A stretch of 64,000 nucleotides of DNA, taken from Hygrophila difformis (Eukaryota; Streptophyta; Magnoliopsida; Lamiales; Acanthaceae). This document shows positions 21,690-31,690 of this stretch, in pieces; the stretch's first letter is position 1; each line of letters opens with the position of its first letter. The stretch is taken from NCBI GenBank assembly GCA_030278955.1, contig JAOANR010000002.1, positions 5,693,982 to 5,757,981 of the forward strand. The letters run 5' to 3'. A program made the position numbers and the translations under genes. The notes beneath the pieces were generated by a model. It worked only from the letters and a program-made list of their open reading frames with translations, made no database searches and was not told where the DNA came from.

Positions 21690-23794
21690 TGTAATGACCC
21701 GATTTAATTAATTGGACTGTTTAAATAATTTGGTATTTGGTTATTTTGCATTTCAGTCCGGATAGGGTCAATTTGTGGTACTTGAGAAGGAATGGGGGGT
21801 CGTTTGTAATTATTCTTTTATTGGAAGTTAAATGGGGTTCTTGTGTAATTTGAGGAAGAAAGAAAAGAAGAAACGGGAGAGAGGAGAGAACGGCCGAGAG
21901 AGAGAGGAGGGTTTTGGAGTAATCTTCGGCTCGTTCAAACTATCGCGTTTCTTGGCCGATTGATTAATCGGTTGTTGGTAAGTGTTTCTCTTCGTCGTCT
22001 TCTTCGTAGTGATTTTTATTTCGTTCGTTTTGGTGTTGATTTGAAGATGTTTTGAATTGGTAGGATTTGGGGATTTTTGGTATTGATCGATCGAACTCGT
22101 GCTGGACATCCCGGAGGTGTTATTGATCGCTCCTAACATCGAGGCAAGAGTTATATTGCTTAAATTACGTGTTTGGGGAGTATTGGGGGTGATTTCCGGT
22201 AAGGTTAATCGTGTATATTGTTTTGATTAAGTGAGTTATTGAACATCATTCATTAACCCCGCCATGTTATTGACGTCTCCGCTGTCTGTGCCTACTCGTG
22301 TGTGAGTGGAGTGGAAATTGATAATTCCCGTCAGCTTTGATCAATTATTTTGCATTGAGTTTGTATGCAGGAGGTATTACCCACGTTACCAAGCAAGTAA
22401 TGGGGGGTTTGGTGTCAAATATTTTGATTCTGGAAGTGCCTTGTATGCATTTGTTGATTTCCCTAATCATAGAAATTAAAATGAGTTTAGTTGATTTAGT
22501 ATTAAGCAGGGAGCAATCGGATTTATTTTATTTCTTCAGTTGATACGTGGACTAGGACTAGAATGAGTTTACATAAATACTTATATGTATTTGTTTAAAT
22601 AGGTTGTGCTGGGCACCGATCGGAAAGTGAATTAATGGTATCATGAAAGCTCTATTTATGATTAATTTGAGTGAAAGGTTGTGAATAATATATTGTGAAT
22701 TGTTAATTATACTAGTACTTGTAAGCATCCAGGATTATTGTCTAGTTGTTTGAACACTTTGTTATGTGTCATAAGAATGGTATTTCATTGGAATTGACGG
22801 TTATTTAACCCGATGGGTTGTTATGATGAATGTGATTGATTGGGCAGCCTTCACCGGTGTTGTTGAGTCCCGATAACCCTGCGGGGTGTATGATATATGG
22901 CTGTTATTGCCTGCGATTTGGTTGTGATGCCTGTGATCCCTGCGGGGATGGTGTATGTTACCCTGTAACGGGTTGGAGTTGATGATATCCTCACCCGTGG
23001 GTTCATACCGCCCGGGTTTTTAGGTGCCGGCTAGGCATATTCACTTGCATGTGCATATAGGATAGATAGGTGTATGTTAGGCCATGCATCATGTGCATAA
23101 ATTGTATGATTGTGGTTGAAGCACCGGTATGGGACGGTGTGATGATTAATCGCTTTATTTATACTCTGTTATTATTCATGCTTTGTTTATTTATTATTAT
23201 GATTATTATTTATTGTTGTTGCCTGTTTTCCTTTACTCCCCGGCACGTAGCCTTGCTCAGTACGTTGTACTGACTCCCTTTGCTTTTGTTTGTTTTATAG
23301 ATCCTGCTGGAGGCGCCGGAGCATGATTTGGGTATGGGGGATGAGAGATCACATAGATAGGATTCTCATGTTCATGTTATTATGTTATTTACGTGGTACT
23401 CTATTGATTGTTATTTACTTGATATATATCTGACTAGTTGAGGCCTGTGAGCCTAGGAGTTACATTTTGTCGGCCTATGGCCTTATGTGTTTACTGTTTT
23501 GGGCCGGTAGCCTCGTTCTTGATATATTGGCAGAATGCCAGATTATGTTTGAAAGGCTTGTAGCCTGATACTCTGACAGGGATTGTTTTTATTCAGTTGT
23601 TATGTGGGGATTATCTTCGTGCCTATGTGTTTTGTTTTATTTTAGATTCCGCATGAAATTGGATTAATCAGATGATCACTTTAGGTTTGCTCGGCCTTGT
23701 ACTAGCTGTTTTAAATTAGCTGGCCACTAGTTTAGGATAGTTAGTACGGCGGTAATGCTTGCGAAAATCAGGTTTGAATTTTCGGGGCGTTACA
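21690..23794 (+). repeat. 3' LTR of the Tekay element
   Basis: 2105 bp, with the same ends as the 5' LTR. It is followed by the ATTAT target duplication (23795-23799). The differences from the 5' LTR are scattered and all are substitutions. Confidence 0.93.
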
Positions 23795-23819
23795 ATTATG
23801 AATTATAGTTATAAATTAA

Positions 23820-24115
23820 TGGAAGGGTTTAGGTTTTAGGGTTTAGGGTTTAAGGGTTTAGGGTTTAGGTTTTAAGGGTTTAGGGTTGTAAAACCTGATT
23901 ATTAAAAAATTATTTTGGGTTTAAGGGGTCAGGGTTAATGCCCTTTAGGGTTTAAGGGTTTAGTTTTAGGTTTAAGGGTTTAGGGTTTAGGGTTTTTAGG
24001 TTTAGGGTTTAGAATTTTATAAAAAAATTATTTAGGGTTTCATGGGTTCAGGGTCTAAGGGTTTAGGGTTTGAAGGGTTCAGGGTTTAGGGTTTAGGGTT
24101 TATGGATTTAAAGTA
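23820..24115. repeat. Interstitial telomere-type repeat, degenerate TTTAGGG
   Basis: Runs of TTTAGGG and variants (TTTAAGGG, TTTTAGGG) on the + strand fill most of this stretch. It lies upstream of the DUF1985-like gene and resembles the larger array in that gene's first intron. The pattern is too degenerate and too deep inside other sequence to be a chromosome end. Confidence 0.85.
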
Positions 24116-24130
24116 ATTTATTAAATTACA

Positions 24131-24290
24131 GACTTCGATCGGCCATTTGTCACTTCGATCGGACCGATTGAAGCCTTTAAAGGCCGACCGAAGGGTTAAA
24201 TTTAAACACAAGCTGGGCCCTTCCTCATTTCCACTTTCCTTTTCCCATTCTCGATCGAAGCCCTCCAAACCCCGATCGAAGTTTTCTCAC
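24131..24290. repeat. Left block of CTTCGATCGG palindromic motifs
   Basis: The block starts GACTTCGATCGGCCATTT, continues with CTTCGATCGGACCGATTGAA and closes with GGCCGACCGAAGGGTT at 24195. It can fold back on itself. Two further TCGATCGAAG words lie near 24252-24285. The same order of motifs, in the same orientation, is found at 31529-31585. The block sits 50-200 bp upstream of the DUF1985-like ATG, where a promoter would be. Confidence 0.7.
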
Positions 24291-24337
24291 CCACCGTCCA
24301 AAATTATCCCATTTTTCAGGCCAAGAAACCGTCGGCG

Positions 24338-27300
24338 ATGGAGGATCCAACACCGGGCGACGTGGGCGACGCGGGGGACGAAAACGTTGGAGGAATGGCT
24401 TTAGTCGTCGCCACCGTCGAGGAAGAGAGTGGAGCGGCGCCGCCTCCGCCACCGCCGGAGGCTGCTTCTGGGTCAGATGGTCGCCGGCAGCCTCGTCCCC
24501 CTTCCGGCACCGACGCCGTGCGGGTAAGTCTCCTCCCACCCGGCCATCCCCACCCCCGCTGCAGGATCTGCTCTTCTCTGTTTTCGTTTTTTTTTTTAAT
24601 TTAGAAATTATATGGATATGTTTAAATTTAGTATAGTTTTTAATTTGCAATTATGAAATAGGGATGATTATTGTGCTAATTAGGGTTTAGGGTTGTGCTA
24701 ATTAGGGATGATTATTGTGAGATGTGGATTGTCTATGTTGGTATATATGCTCATTTCATGTAGTTTTTTTGGGTGATATAATTGTGATGAAAATTTGGGA
24801 TGAAAATTGTGAATTCTTAAATTTTGCATATTGATGATTTTAAATTTTTAATATGCTCGGATATGGATTGTCTATTTCGGTATATAATTTATTAGATGTG
24901 TTGAATTTTCCAATTTATTTGATAATTTGATGTATATGAATTTTTATTAGCTAATTTATTGTGTATTTGGGTATAAATTATGCTTTAAAACAATTAAATT
25001 TTTAAGGGTTTAGGGTTTAGGGTATAGGGTTTAGGATTGTGGGATTATAGAAATTATCCATAAAGTTATAATAAGAATGAAAAATAAAAAATACTATTTA
25101 TTTTAAAGTTTTAAAAAAAATTAAATTTTTAAGGGTTTAGGGTTTAGGGTTTAGGGTTGTGGGATTATATAAATTATCCATAAAGTTATAATAAGAATGA
25201 TAAATAAAAAATACTATTTATTTTAAAGTTTAAAAAATATACTAATTTTTAAGGGTTTAGGGTTTAGAGAATAGGGTTTAGGGTTATAAAAATTATCCAT
25301 AAAGATTTGATAAAAATTATAAATAAATAGTACTATTTATTTTAAGTTTAAAAAATATAATTTTTAAGGGTTTAGGGTTTAGGGTTATAAAAATTATCCA
25401 TAAAGGTTTGATAAAAATTATAAATAAATAGTACTATTTATTTTAAAGTTTAAAAAAATATAATTTTTAAGGTTTAGGGTTTAGGGTTTAGGGTTTAGGG
25501 TTATAAAAATTATCCATAAAGATTTGATAAAAATTATAAATAAATAGTACTATTTATTTTAAAGTTTAAAAAATATAATTTTTAAGGGTTTAGGGTTTAG
25601 GGTATAGGGTTTAGGGTTTAGGGTTATAAAAATTATCCATAAAGATTTGATAAAAATTATAAATAAAAAATACTATTTATTTTAAAATTTTAAAAAAAAT
25701 TAAATTTTTAAGGGTATAGGGTATAGGGTATAGGGTTTTAGGGTTAAAGGGTTTAGGGTTTATAAAAATTATCCATAAAGTTTGAATAAAAATTATAAAT
25801 CAAAAATACTATTTATTTTAAAGTTTTAAAAAAATTAAATTTTTAAGGGTTTAGGGTATAGGGTTTAGGGTTTAAGGGTTTAGGGTTTAGGGTTTTAGGT
25901 TTAAAAAAATTATCCATATAGTTTTAATAAAAATTATAAATATAAAATACTATTTATTTTAAAGTTTAAAAAAAAAATTAAATTTTTAAGGGTTTAGGGT
26001 TTAGGGTATAGGGTTTAGGGTTTAGGGTTAAAAAAATTATCCATAAAGATTTGATAAAAATTATAAATAAATAGTACTATTTATTTTAAAGTTTAAAAAA
26101 ATATAATTTTTAAGGGTTTAGGGTTTAGGGTTTTAGGGTTTATAAAAATTATCCATAAAGTTTGAATAAAAATTATAAATAAAAAATACTACTACTATTT
26201 ATTTTAAAGTTTTAAAAAAATTTAATTTTTAAGGGTTTAGGGTTTAGGGTATAGGGTTTAGGGAGATTAAAAATATTATTTATTTGACCTTATATAATTT
26301 TAAACTGCAGGGGGATTGGTGGTTTGTTCGGCCCGAGGGACAGGGGTGCGCCCCTCACCTTATTATGTACTTTAGAGGCCTAGTTCTCCCGATCATAGTG
26401 CATAAGTTGCAGGAGACTGACCCGGATGGATTAGCGGAGCTCCGGGCTTCATGTTTTTCATATCTATACAGAGGAGCGACTCACGAGAGGGGGCCACGTT
26501 GGTCTGATAGCGTTATGGCGGCTCAGGCCATGGCCGAGATTTTACACCGTGAGGTAGCGTTCCGCTTCCCTGCCGATGGTGAAGAGTGGGGTGAGGACGA
26601 TGCTGTCTGGTTTTTTATATGTGGGCGATTTGTGCGATACGGACGGCAGGAGCACGCTTTGATTACTGGTTTGCGGTATGGCCGGTCTGAGTTCCAGCTA
26701 TACTCGGACGATGGTCCCCCAGCCGGGAGCGTATTTTCGAGGTACCAGGACGTTCTCGCGAGCGCCTCCGCGGATAGGATCCGTACAGCCTTTAGGGACG
26801 GGCAGTTTCGTACGACACCTGGCGACGGCTTGAAAGTCGCTAGGGTTTTGACAGCCTTCTATCTCGTTCTCGGGCACGATGGGCATAGTCGTGGTCCGGA
26901 GCCATGGATGTGGCGGTTGGTGGAGGACCGGGATGCTTGGGAGGCATTTCCGTGGGGTTTGATTAGCTGGCAGGTGTCACGACATGGCTTCAGGCGTCTC
27001 CTCACCGCGACCAAGCCTGATGGTTCAGTGCACTTCTACGGCCATGCACTGTCATTTATGGTACGCTACTGTTACACCACATATTATAAATGTTTTCATT
27101 TGCACTAGCCTAATGATTTACCTGACGTAATTGGTTCGTGATCTCTGTAGGTCTGGGTCTGCGAGGCCGTCCCAGAACTGATGACGATTTATTGCAAGGA
27201 GAGATTGGGGAACCCGACGGAGCACCGCTCCAGGATTGTACAGTACCTATTCAAGAGGGTGACGAAGGCCCGAGATTGGCGAGCATTTTTCGATCAAACG

Positions 27301-28416
27301 GTTAGGGGGCATGTACTTCGTTATCTCGTTGACATTTCGTATACTAACAGTATTGTTTTGATTGTGTATACAGTGGGAATGTTTTGAGACCCTTACACCC
27401 ACCGAGGTGGAGTCGAGGGAGCCCTATATGGCAAACCTTGATGTTGAGATCCCACTCGGATTAAGGTGGGTGCGAAAAGACGATCGAAAGAAGGGTCGCA
27501 AGCGGAAGACGGGCGACGGGGATGCTCCGGTGGTGGACGAGGTAGTGGAGGAGGCCGATCCGACAGTTGACATTGATCAGGGTGGCAGCGGCGCTGAGGC
27601 ACCGAGTCGGCCCACCCAGCGCCCGCGCACGGATACACCTAGCGCCGACCCAGCGCCGAGCGCCCACCCAGTTCCTCCGGATTCTGAGACTGTTATGGCC
27701 CGTCTACTGGAGGGTTACAAGCGGCGCACCGCGGACATGATCGCAGCGTCTGATCGACGGACAGTGCAGACGGTCGCGGAGGGGGTGCGACAGATTGCGG
27801 ACATGGTCGTCGCGACGGAGCAACGGCTAATGCAGGAGATTCACCGCCAGCAGGAGGCTACGAGATTGGTGGTGGCGGCGGAGGTCAGGGCCGTACTCCA
27901 GCGGAGCCACATCCGGACGCCAGATGTGGGCAGAGGTGGCAGGTCGAGTAGCAGGGAGGCGGGGGTGACTCCTGGAGTACGTGCGGGTGCTGCATCGGGG
28001 GCAGATCAGGCCCACGGTACGAGAGAGTTCTCGGGAGTCCGAGCGGCCATGCCGCAGGTGTGCTCGGATTCACAGGATGCTTCCGGATCCGATCATGCCG
28101 CCGACGCCGAGCAGCGTACACCTCGGTCCGGCCATGACGAGCCGAATCCATCCGGCACAGGTAATTACATTTATTCTTGCTAATTTACTATCATACTGCA
28201 GACGAGTAAATTTTGAGATTTGTTGAATGATGTTGTGACTATATATTCGCAGGTTTTACGTCACCACCTCCCAGTGCGCCTACTGTGCATCCGAGTTGCG
28301 ACGTCACAGCTGCAGGTATTTTACTGGCATTTATGGGATTTATTTAGTATATTGATTGAATTTTGGTAATTTATTTTTCAATCACTAAAAATATTTTTTC
28401 AGGGTCTGACAGGTAG
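24338..28416 (+). CDS. DUF1985-like protein gene of the MULE, six exons
   Basis: Exons are 24338-24523, 26311-27060, 27151-27300, 27374-28160, 28253-28315 and 28403-28416. All introns are GT-AG and all junctions keep frame. The total is 1950 nt: 649 residues plus TAG at 28414-28416. Exon 1 is acidic and Pro-rich. Exons 2-3 match the plan of the plant DUF1985 domain: ALITGLRYG near residue 178, EAFPWG near 272, then HALSFM and WVCEAVPEL near 313. Exon 4 holds a basic stretch (KKGRKRK), acidic repeats and a likely coiled coil ending in RAVLQRS. DUF1985 proteins in plants often carry or neighbour a Ulp1-type SUMO protease; I see none here. Intron 1 (1787 nt) is mostly a telomere-motif minisatellite. 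The last exon overlaps the 3' end of the transposase gene. The function is unknown. Confidence 0.82.
24998..26270. repeat. Telomere-motif minisatellite, about 10-11 units of 110-135 bp, inside intron 1
   Basis: Each unit has a core of TTTAGGG/TATAGGG repeats, followed by AAAATTATCCATAAAG, ATAAAAATTATAAAT and TACTATTTATTTTAAAG, then A/T runs. AATTATCCATA recurs near 25053, 25173, 25291, 25391, 25507, 25629, 25769, 25917, 26036 and 26143, an average step of about 120 bp. The number of TTTAGGG words varies from unit to unit. The array fills most of the first intron of the DUF1985-like gene. Confidence 0.92.
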
Positions 28417-30540
28417 CGTATCCCCCACTTCTCTCGCTTTTGATAAACATATATTCGCCCATTCTGTAAGAGGACCGGTGGTAAGTGCTGCCGCATTGTG
28501 TCTCTGCGTGAACCATTCACTCAGAACGTCACGGATAACCTCGAATAGGGAGCAAATTGGTAGCCTCCTTGCCCACCGGAGCCGGCGGTTCATGCTCTCT
28601 ACGATGTTCGCCGTCATCATGTCGTAGCGACGAACGACGCAACGCACTCGAGCCCACTTCTCCGGTCCGATAACGTCCACAAGGTAGTGATACGCACCAG
28701 GATAATGATCTTGCAACGTCTTCAAATGACGCTCGTACTCGGAGTTCTTAAAGGCATAGGCGACTGCGGTGAATGTGTCAACCACTGACTTCCCTCCGTG
28801 CTTTAATATTTTCGCTGAGAGGTGCACACAACACAGAACGTGATGCGCCGTCGGCATGGCTTCATAAACTGCTCTCCTTATTGCCGGAGAACCATCGGAA
28901 ACTATAAGCACATCGTCAGGAATGTCAAGGGCCCGTCTCAACTGCAGAAGAAACCATGTCCAGGATGGGACCGATTCGACTGCCCCTACACCGAAAGCCA
29001 GTGGGTAAATCATATTGTTGCCATCCTTCGTCACGGCCGCGAATAAGATACCCTTGTAAGATCCTTTCAAGTGTGTGCCGTCTATTACAATGAACGGCTG
29101 CATATGATTCCATCCTTTAATAGAAGCACCAAGCGCGAAGAAAGCGTATTTGAAACGACCCTTTCTGTCCAACATGTAATCCGTAACAGTACCCGGGTTC
29201 TACTGCTCCAACATGTATAGGAATGATGGAACCATCTGGAACGAGGTGTCGTGGTCCTCGAACAGCGATGCTATTGCGTGTGCCCTAATTTTCCTAGCTA
29301 GGGCTACCGACACAGTGACGCCCCTCTTCTTCAGCGTAGCCTGAACCTGTACAGGTGACAGTGTGCTCTCATCGAGCACTATTTCATCTCCGAGGAAGGT
29401 ACCCAAATATCTGGATGGGAGTGTGTTGGGTGGGGGACGGTCTGGATTCATCGTGCAGGTATGTGGAATTAACTTATACACAACCCACATCGATCCACTG
29501 CCTCGCGCACGCAGCTTAAATTCACAATCTTCCTCACGACAGCACACCCAATACCTGTGCGGCTCTGACTTAACCGTCTTCATGCCAGCTCTCTGATCCA
29601 CCAAATACTCAACGAGCTTCTCCTTCAGCCTCTCTTTAGTCCCGAAAACTGACCCACACGCTAGGATTCTATCAACTGAATCGTCCATGTACGGATCCAC
29701 GTCTCGCTCGGGCAGATCAAAATGCGGTCGCGGCAGATTCCACATCCCGCTGGTCATGTCGGGTACAACGAACGCTTCTTCAGTATTTTGCCAAAACGGA
29801 TTCTGATCTCCATGCAACCCCCGCCCTCCACGCGTCTTTCGACCACGATTTTTGTTTTGTATGTCCCAAAAAATTTGGGCATATTCCTCAATCTCTCTCG
29901 TACTGAATGACCGAGACCCTTCTTCGTCGCCGTAGTCTGGGTCGTCCGACTCATCCGACTCGTCCGACTCGTCAGACTCATCGTCCATCGAAGATCGCCA
30001 TTCTTCCTCTTCACTCTCCTCTACCCGCTCCTCCTCTTCGGCGCCATCTTCTCCCATGCGCTCCCCTTCATTGGACTCCGGAGGTGGGATGTTTTCTGCT
30101 TGCCCTGCATTCCCCTGCCCGTATTCATCTCCATACATGTTACTCCATCCTGCGTGCCCACTCGTATATCCGGGTACATTTCCCATGTTGCTTGCACCAT
30201 ACGCATTTTCCCCTCCGTCAAAAAACTCGCTGTTGTTTGCACCAACGTTCGGGTAATTGTAAAAATTATGCATCGGTTGTTGCCCGAATATCGCCTCTGT
30301 CCAGCTTCCCGGCTGTGGAACGAATGGATAATTGAATTGTTCGTTATAATTTGTAGACGGTTGTGGAATGTCTGTACCTAAAAAATTATTTAACACGTAT
30401 TAATATTCATTAACATGTAATGGCACCTCCCAAATAATCGAAATTAAGCCCATATAGAAAAGCTTACGGTTCATGTCTTCCGGATCTCTATTACCAGTGG
30501 TGGAATCGCCCTCGAACCAATTGGAATCGAACCAAGACAT
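28399..30540 (-). CDS. mudrA-like: MuDR-type MULE transposase gene, one in-frame stop, SWIM finger absent
   Basis: The exons are 30540-30468 and 30377-28399, with one 90-nt GT-AG intron. The frame is 684 codons including the final TGA (28401-28399). A TAG at 29202-29200 (codon 417) sits between LEQ and NPGTVTDY, so the product is cut there unless read through. The N-terminus is acidic and Gly/Asn-rich with an S-D-E-S-D repeat. A MuDR DNA-binding zinc domain lies at about 250-345 (YWVCCREEDCEFKL, HTC). The MULE DDE core has D457 (VIDGTHLKG), D519 (IVSDGSPAI) and E near 571-573. The protein ends at LPVRP, where relatives go on to a SWIM zinc finger, so the C-terminus is missing. It would cut and move elements with matching ends. 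Its last bases overlap the DUF1985-like gene. Confidence 0.85.
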
Positions 30541-31360
30541 TGTTCCGTCTCAAATAATACACATGTCAGCAATTTGATTCACAAAACTACTTTTAATAAC
30601 AATAATCTAACAATAACTGTATACATTTGTTATTTTATTATACCAAAATTTTTTAATATAACGAAAAATGCTTATAATTACTTTAACATTTCTAAGTATA
30701 AATAACAACAATTTCCAGCTAATTAACTACAAACTAAATTAATCACCGTTTAATTTACTAAATTTAAACTTAATTAACCTACAAATTAAATTAAAATGAA
30801 ACTCCCATTTTGGTTCATCCACATATAGAAAAATTTTGTATACCCACATATAGAAAAATAATAAATTTTAAATTCCATAACAGTTTATTAAAATTGACAC
30901 CATTTTAAATTCCATAACATGATATATGTACCACAAATTTAAACTTAATTAACCTACAAATTAAATTAAAATGAAAACACAAAATTTTACTAACATTTGT
31001 GGTACATATATCATGGCATCTACACTTCTTAAAACAAAATCTTTATAGTATATTTCAAAACATAAACAAAAATAAACATTTCTTAATTATAAAAATAATT
31101 CGACCATAACTTAAGCAATAGAAACTTAGAAACTTACGAGTTATTCAAAATGACACTGGATCCGGGCCTTCAAAGAACCACAATAGCAATTCCAAAAAGC
31201 ACAAAATGTATTATTTAAATGCAACTTGATTGAAGTTTTTGGAGCAAAGAAAGAGATGAAGTTTCGTTTGTGAATCTAGATCTGAGATGCAACTTGAAGT
31301 ATATTATTTGAGCTTTCCACCAATAATTGAGCTGTCCACAGCTGTCCACCAATAATTGCG
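30541..31360. other. AT-rich 5' flank of the transposase gene
   Basis: No gene is seen. It should hold the transposase promoter on the - strand. A roughly 40-bp segment around the word TTAAACTTAATTAACCTAC occurs twice, near 30766 and 30945. The phrase CCACATATAGAAAAAT is also repeated near 30817 and 30842. Confidence 0.6.
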
Positions 31361-31584
31361 CTTCGATCGGCTATTTAAACCTTCGATCGGCCTGATCCAA
31401 GTGTTCCAATAGATGATCGAAGTAAAACATCTTCGGTCGGCCATTTCCTCTTCGATCGGACCGACCGAAGCTTCAATATAGCCGACCGAAGTCTCTTTAA
31501 TTATGTTTAATTACGTTAATCAGCTACCTGACTTCGGTCGGCCATTTTCTCTTCGATCGGACCGATCGAACCCTCCGACCGAAG
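31361..31584. repeat. Right block of CTTCGATCGG/CCGACCGAAG motifs
   Basis: At least eight copies of CTTCGRTCGG or its complement lie in 224 bp, several arranged as inverted pairs around short spacers. Its last 57 bp repeat the design of 24131-24195 in the same orientation, beginning GACTTCGGTCGGCCATTT and ending CCGACCGAAGGGTT. It lies upstream of the transposase gene, between the gene and the presumed right end of the MULE. Confidence 0.75.
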
Positions 31585-31690
31585 GGTTTTTTGTCATTTC
31601 GGGTATAAAAGTTATCTTTTAAGCGGTGGGTGTAAAAAAATTTTTTACAATCCCTGACAGGGGTACTGCGGTTTGCATCCCATAATTTAA

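Larger units (their letters stand above)
15866..23794 (+). mobile_element. Complete Tekay/Del-type chromovirus with a degenerate interior
   Basis: Two 2105-bp direct repeats (15866-17970 and 21690-23794) flank a 3719-bp interior. ATTAT occurs immediately outside both ends (15861-15865 and 23795-23799). Next to the 5' LTR is TGGTATCAGAGCC, the primer-binding site for initiator tRNA-Met. Next to the 3' LTR is the purine tract AAGAGGGGAGGAA. The pol fragments and the C-terminal tail point to the Tekay/Del clade of chromoviruses. I count 8 substitutions between the LTRs, 7 of them transitions, so insertion was recent. The interior carries many stops and deletions. Confidence 0.93.
23800..31690. 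mobile_element. MULE-like (Mutator superfamily) unit with transposase and DUF1985-like genes
   Basis: A MuDR-type transposase gene (-) and a DUF1985-like gene (+) converge at 28400. They are flanked by related GC-richer blocks with CTTCGATCGG/CCGACCGAAG motifs (24133-24290 and 31361-31584). The right flank then runs into a stretch typical of MULE ends, with TAAAAAAATTTTTTACA and CCCTGACAGGGGTAC near 31630-31668. I could not find a matching left terminal inverted repeat or a 9-bp target duplication, so both limits are estimates. The left limit may lie before the Tekay insertion, near 15085. DUF1985 genes are known to travel with plant MULEs. Confidence 0.55.

Noticed and set aside
24998..26270. 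A chromosome-end telomere
   Set aside because: The TTTAGGG words are separated by AT-rich spacers with a 120-bp period and lie in an intron, with unrelated DNA on both sides.
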